This document shows positions 63,379 to 64,000 of a DNA stretch of 64,000 bases, one piece after another. The translations under genes were made by a program, and so were the position numbers. A model generated the notes under the pieces. It was not told the DNA's origin and did no database searches. It saw nothing but the letters and a program-made list of their open reading frames with translations. This DNA is from Euonymus europaeus (lineage: Eukaryota > Streptophyta > Magnoliopsida > Celastrales > Celastraceae). The stretch's first letter is position 1; each line of letters begins with the position of its first letter. The stretch spans positions 18,556,001 through 18,620,000 of the forward strand of contig OY756962.1 of assembly GCA_963580455.1 (NCBI GenBank), in the 5' to 3' direction.

Positions 63379-64000
63379 TTATTCCAAATTTGCAATGGCG
63401 TTATTAGTTTTTTGCATGAATGCTTGAGTGCTCTGTGCCATAGATGTAACCATATCTTCAAGTGATGGTTTCGGAGGCTCCACTTGAACCCGATGTTGTG
63501 GTAATTGAGCAAAAGGTTGTTGCATTGGTTGATTATTACTCCAACTAAAATTTGGATGATTCCTCCATCCTAGATTATAGGTAGGAGCAAATGGATCATT
63601 CCTTGGCCTTTGCATTTGGTTTTGATTCTGATTTGGATAAGTACCGAATGCATTTATTTGTGCATCCAAGACCGCAACTTCATTTTGTGGACAACTTTCC
63701 ATAGCATGTCCAGGTGTACTACACACAACACACACTTGAGAGCTTGGAACGATTAACTGCTTCACCATATTTGTCAAGTTTGCAATTTGGGCTTCCATGT
63801 TTGAACTTGATTGTGCTTCGTAGACTCCAGCCCTTTTTTGAGGTTCTCTCACTCTGTTGTAGCTCCATTGTTGAGAATTAGTTGACAAAGTTTCGAACAT
63901 CTCCATTGCTTGTCCGGCATTGTTATTCATCAATCCACCACCAGATGTGGCATCCACTATTTTGCGATCGGAATCCAGCATCCCTTCATAAAAATATTGC
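63379..64000 (-). pseudogene. Athila-element gag, C-terminal part (cut by window edge)
   Basis: Gln/Asn-rich sequence with one CCHC knuckle CVVCSTPGHAMESC and YNLGWRNHPNFSW, then a Met/Gln stretch ending in a TAA at about 63379 where the frame otherwise runs on into protease. The start lies outside the window. Confidence 0.88.

Larger units (their letters stand above)
58424..64000 (-). mobile_element. Athila-lineage LTR retrotransposon, internal region (runs off window)
   Basis: Minus order: gag, protease, RT, RNase H, integrase, spacer, env-position ORF; the last is interrupted by E4. Protein motifs (FMDD RT box, DLGAS protease, [11 protein letters not shown]) and an ORF after integrase fit the Athila group of plant Ty3/gypsy elements. 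Multiple stops and frameshifts. The 5' part lies beyond 64000; the 3' part is at 50934 onward, inverted. Confidence 0.88.

Overview
The window is plant nuclear DNA made almost entirely of transposable elements and old viral insertions. I see no intact host gene and no tRNA or rRNA gene. The evidence is Ty3/gypsy elements with two-knuckle gag proteins, a chromodomain-type integrase end and initiator-Met-tRNA primer sites; an Athila-lineage element; a Mutator-like (MULE) transposase with an Ulp1-type protease; and many copies of a Caulimoviridae-type pararetrovirus. It is a flowering plant; nothing seen fixes the species.

Layout. (1) 1-6600: gypsy element E1, minus strand, ending in a broken 5' LTR. 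(2) 6601-34038: one continuous minus-strand tract of endogenous pararetrovirus (EPRV, best fit florendovirus-like), about 16.7 kb after removal of two later gypsy insertions: E5 (13896-16877, a 3' remnant) and E2 (20188-27940, flanked by a TATTT target-site duplication, TSD). Read 5' to 3' on the minus strand, the tract alternates two genome types that share an intergenic region and the start of ORF1. Type A has coat protein and protease, then an unfamiliar 3' ORF, with no reverse transcriptase (RT) seen. Type B has movement protein, protease, RT-RNase H, a small ORF and a 120-residue acidic ORF, with no coat protein seen. (3) 34039-47250: a MULE with an Ulp1-like gene and a transposase (MURA). 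Gypsy element E3 (37188-46621, TSD CTCTC) is inserted inside MURA, and two opposed arrays of a 21-bp-period repeat flank MURA. (4) 47250-52450: a scrambled block of direct and inverted duplications holding an LTR fragment and the far half of an Athila-element ORF. (5) 52451-58423: a second gypsy family (E4, minus). (6) 58424-64000: an Athila-lineage element, minus strand, running off the window, whose env-position ORF was split by E4 (TSD GTATC); its distal half now lies inverted at 50934.

How the parts relate. E2 and E5 landed in the EPRV array, E3 landed in the MULE, and E4 landed in the Athila element, after which an inversion or complex repair separated the two halves of the Athila ORF. 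The pol reading frames carry in-frame stops or frameshifts (several CGA to TGA or CAG to TAG); the small ORF2 of EPRV type B is an uninterrupted frame. The strongest leads are the alternating two-component EPRV array, the 21-bp phased MULE arrays, and the LTR U3 palindromes that recur at 21-bp spacing with two unrelated core sequences.
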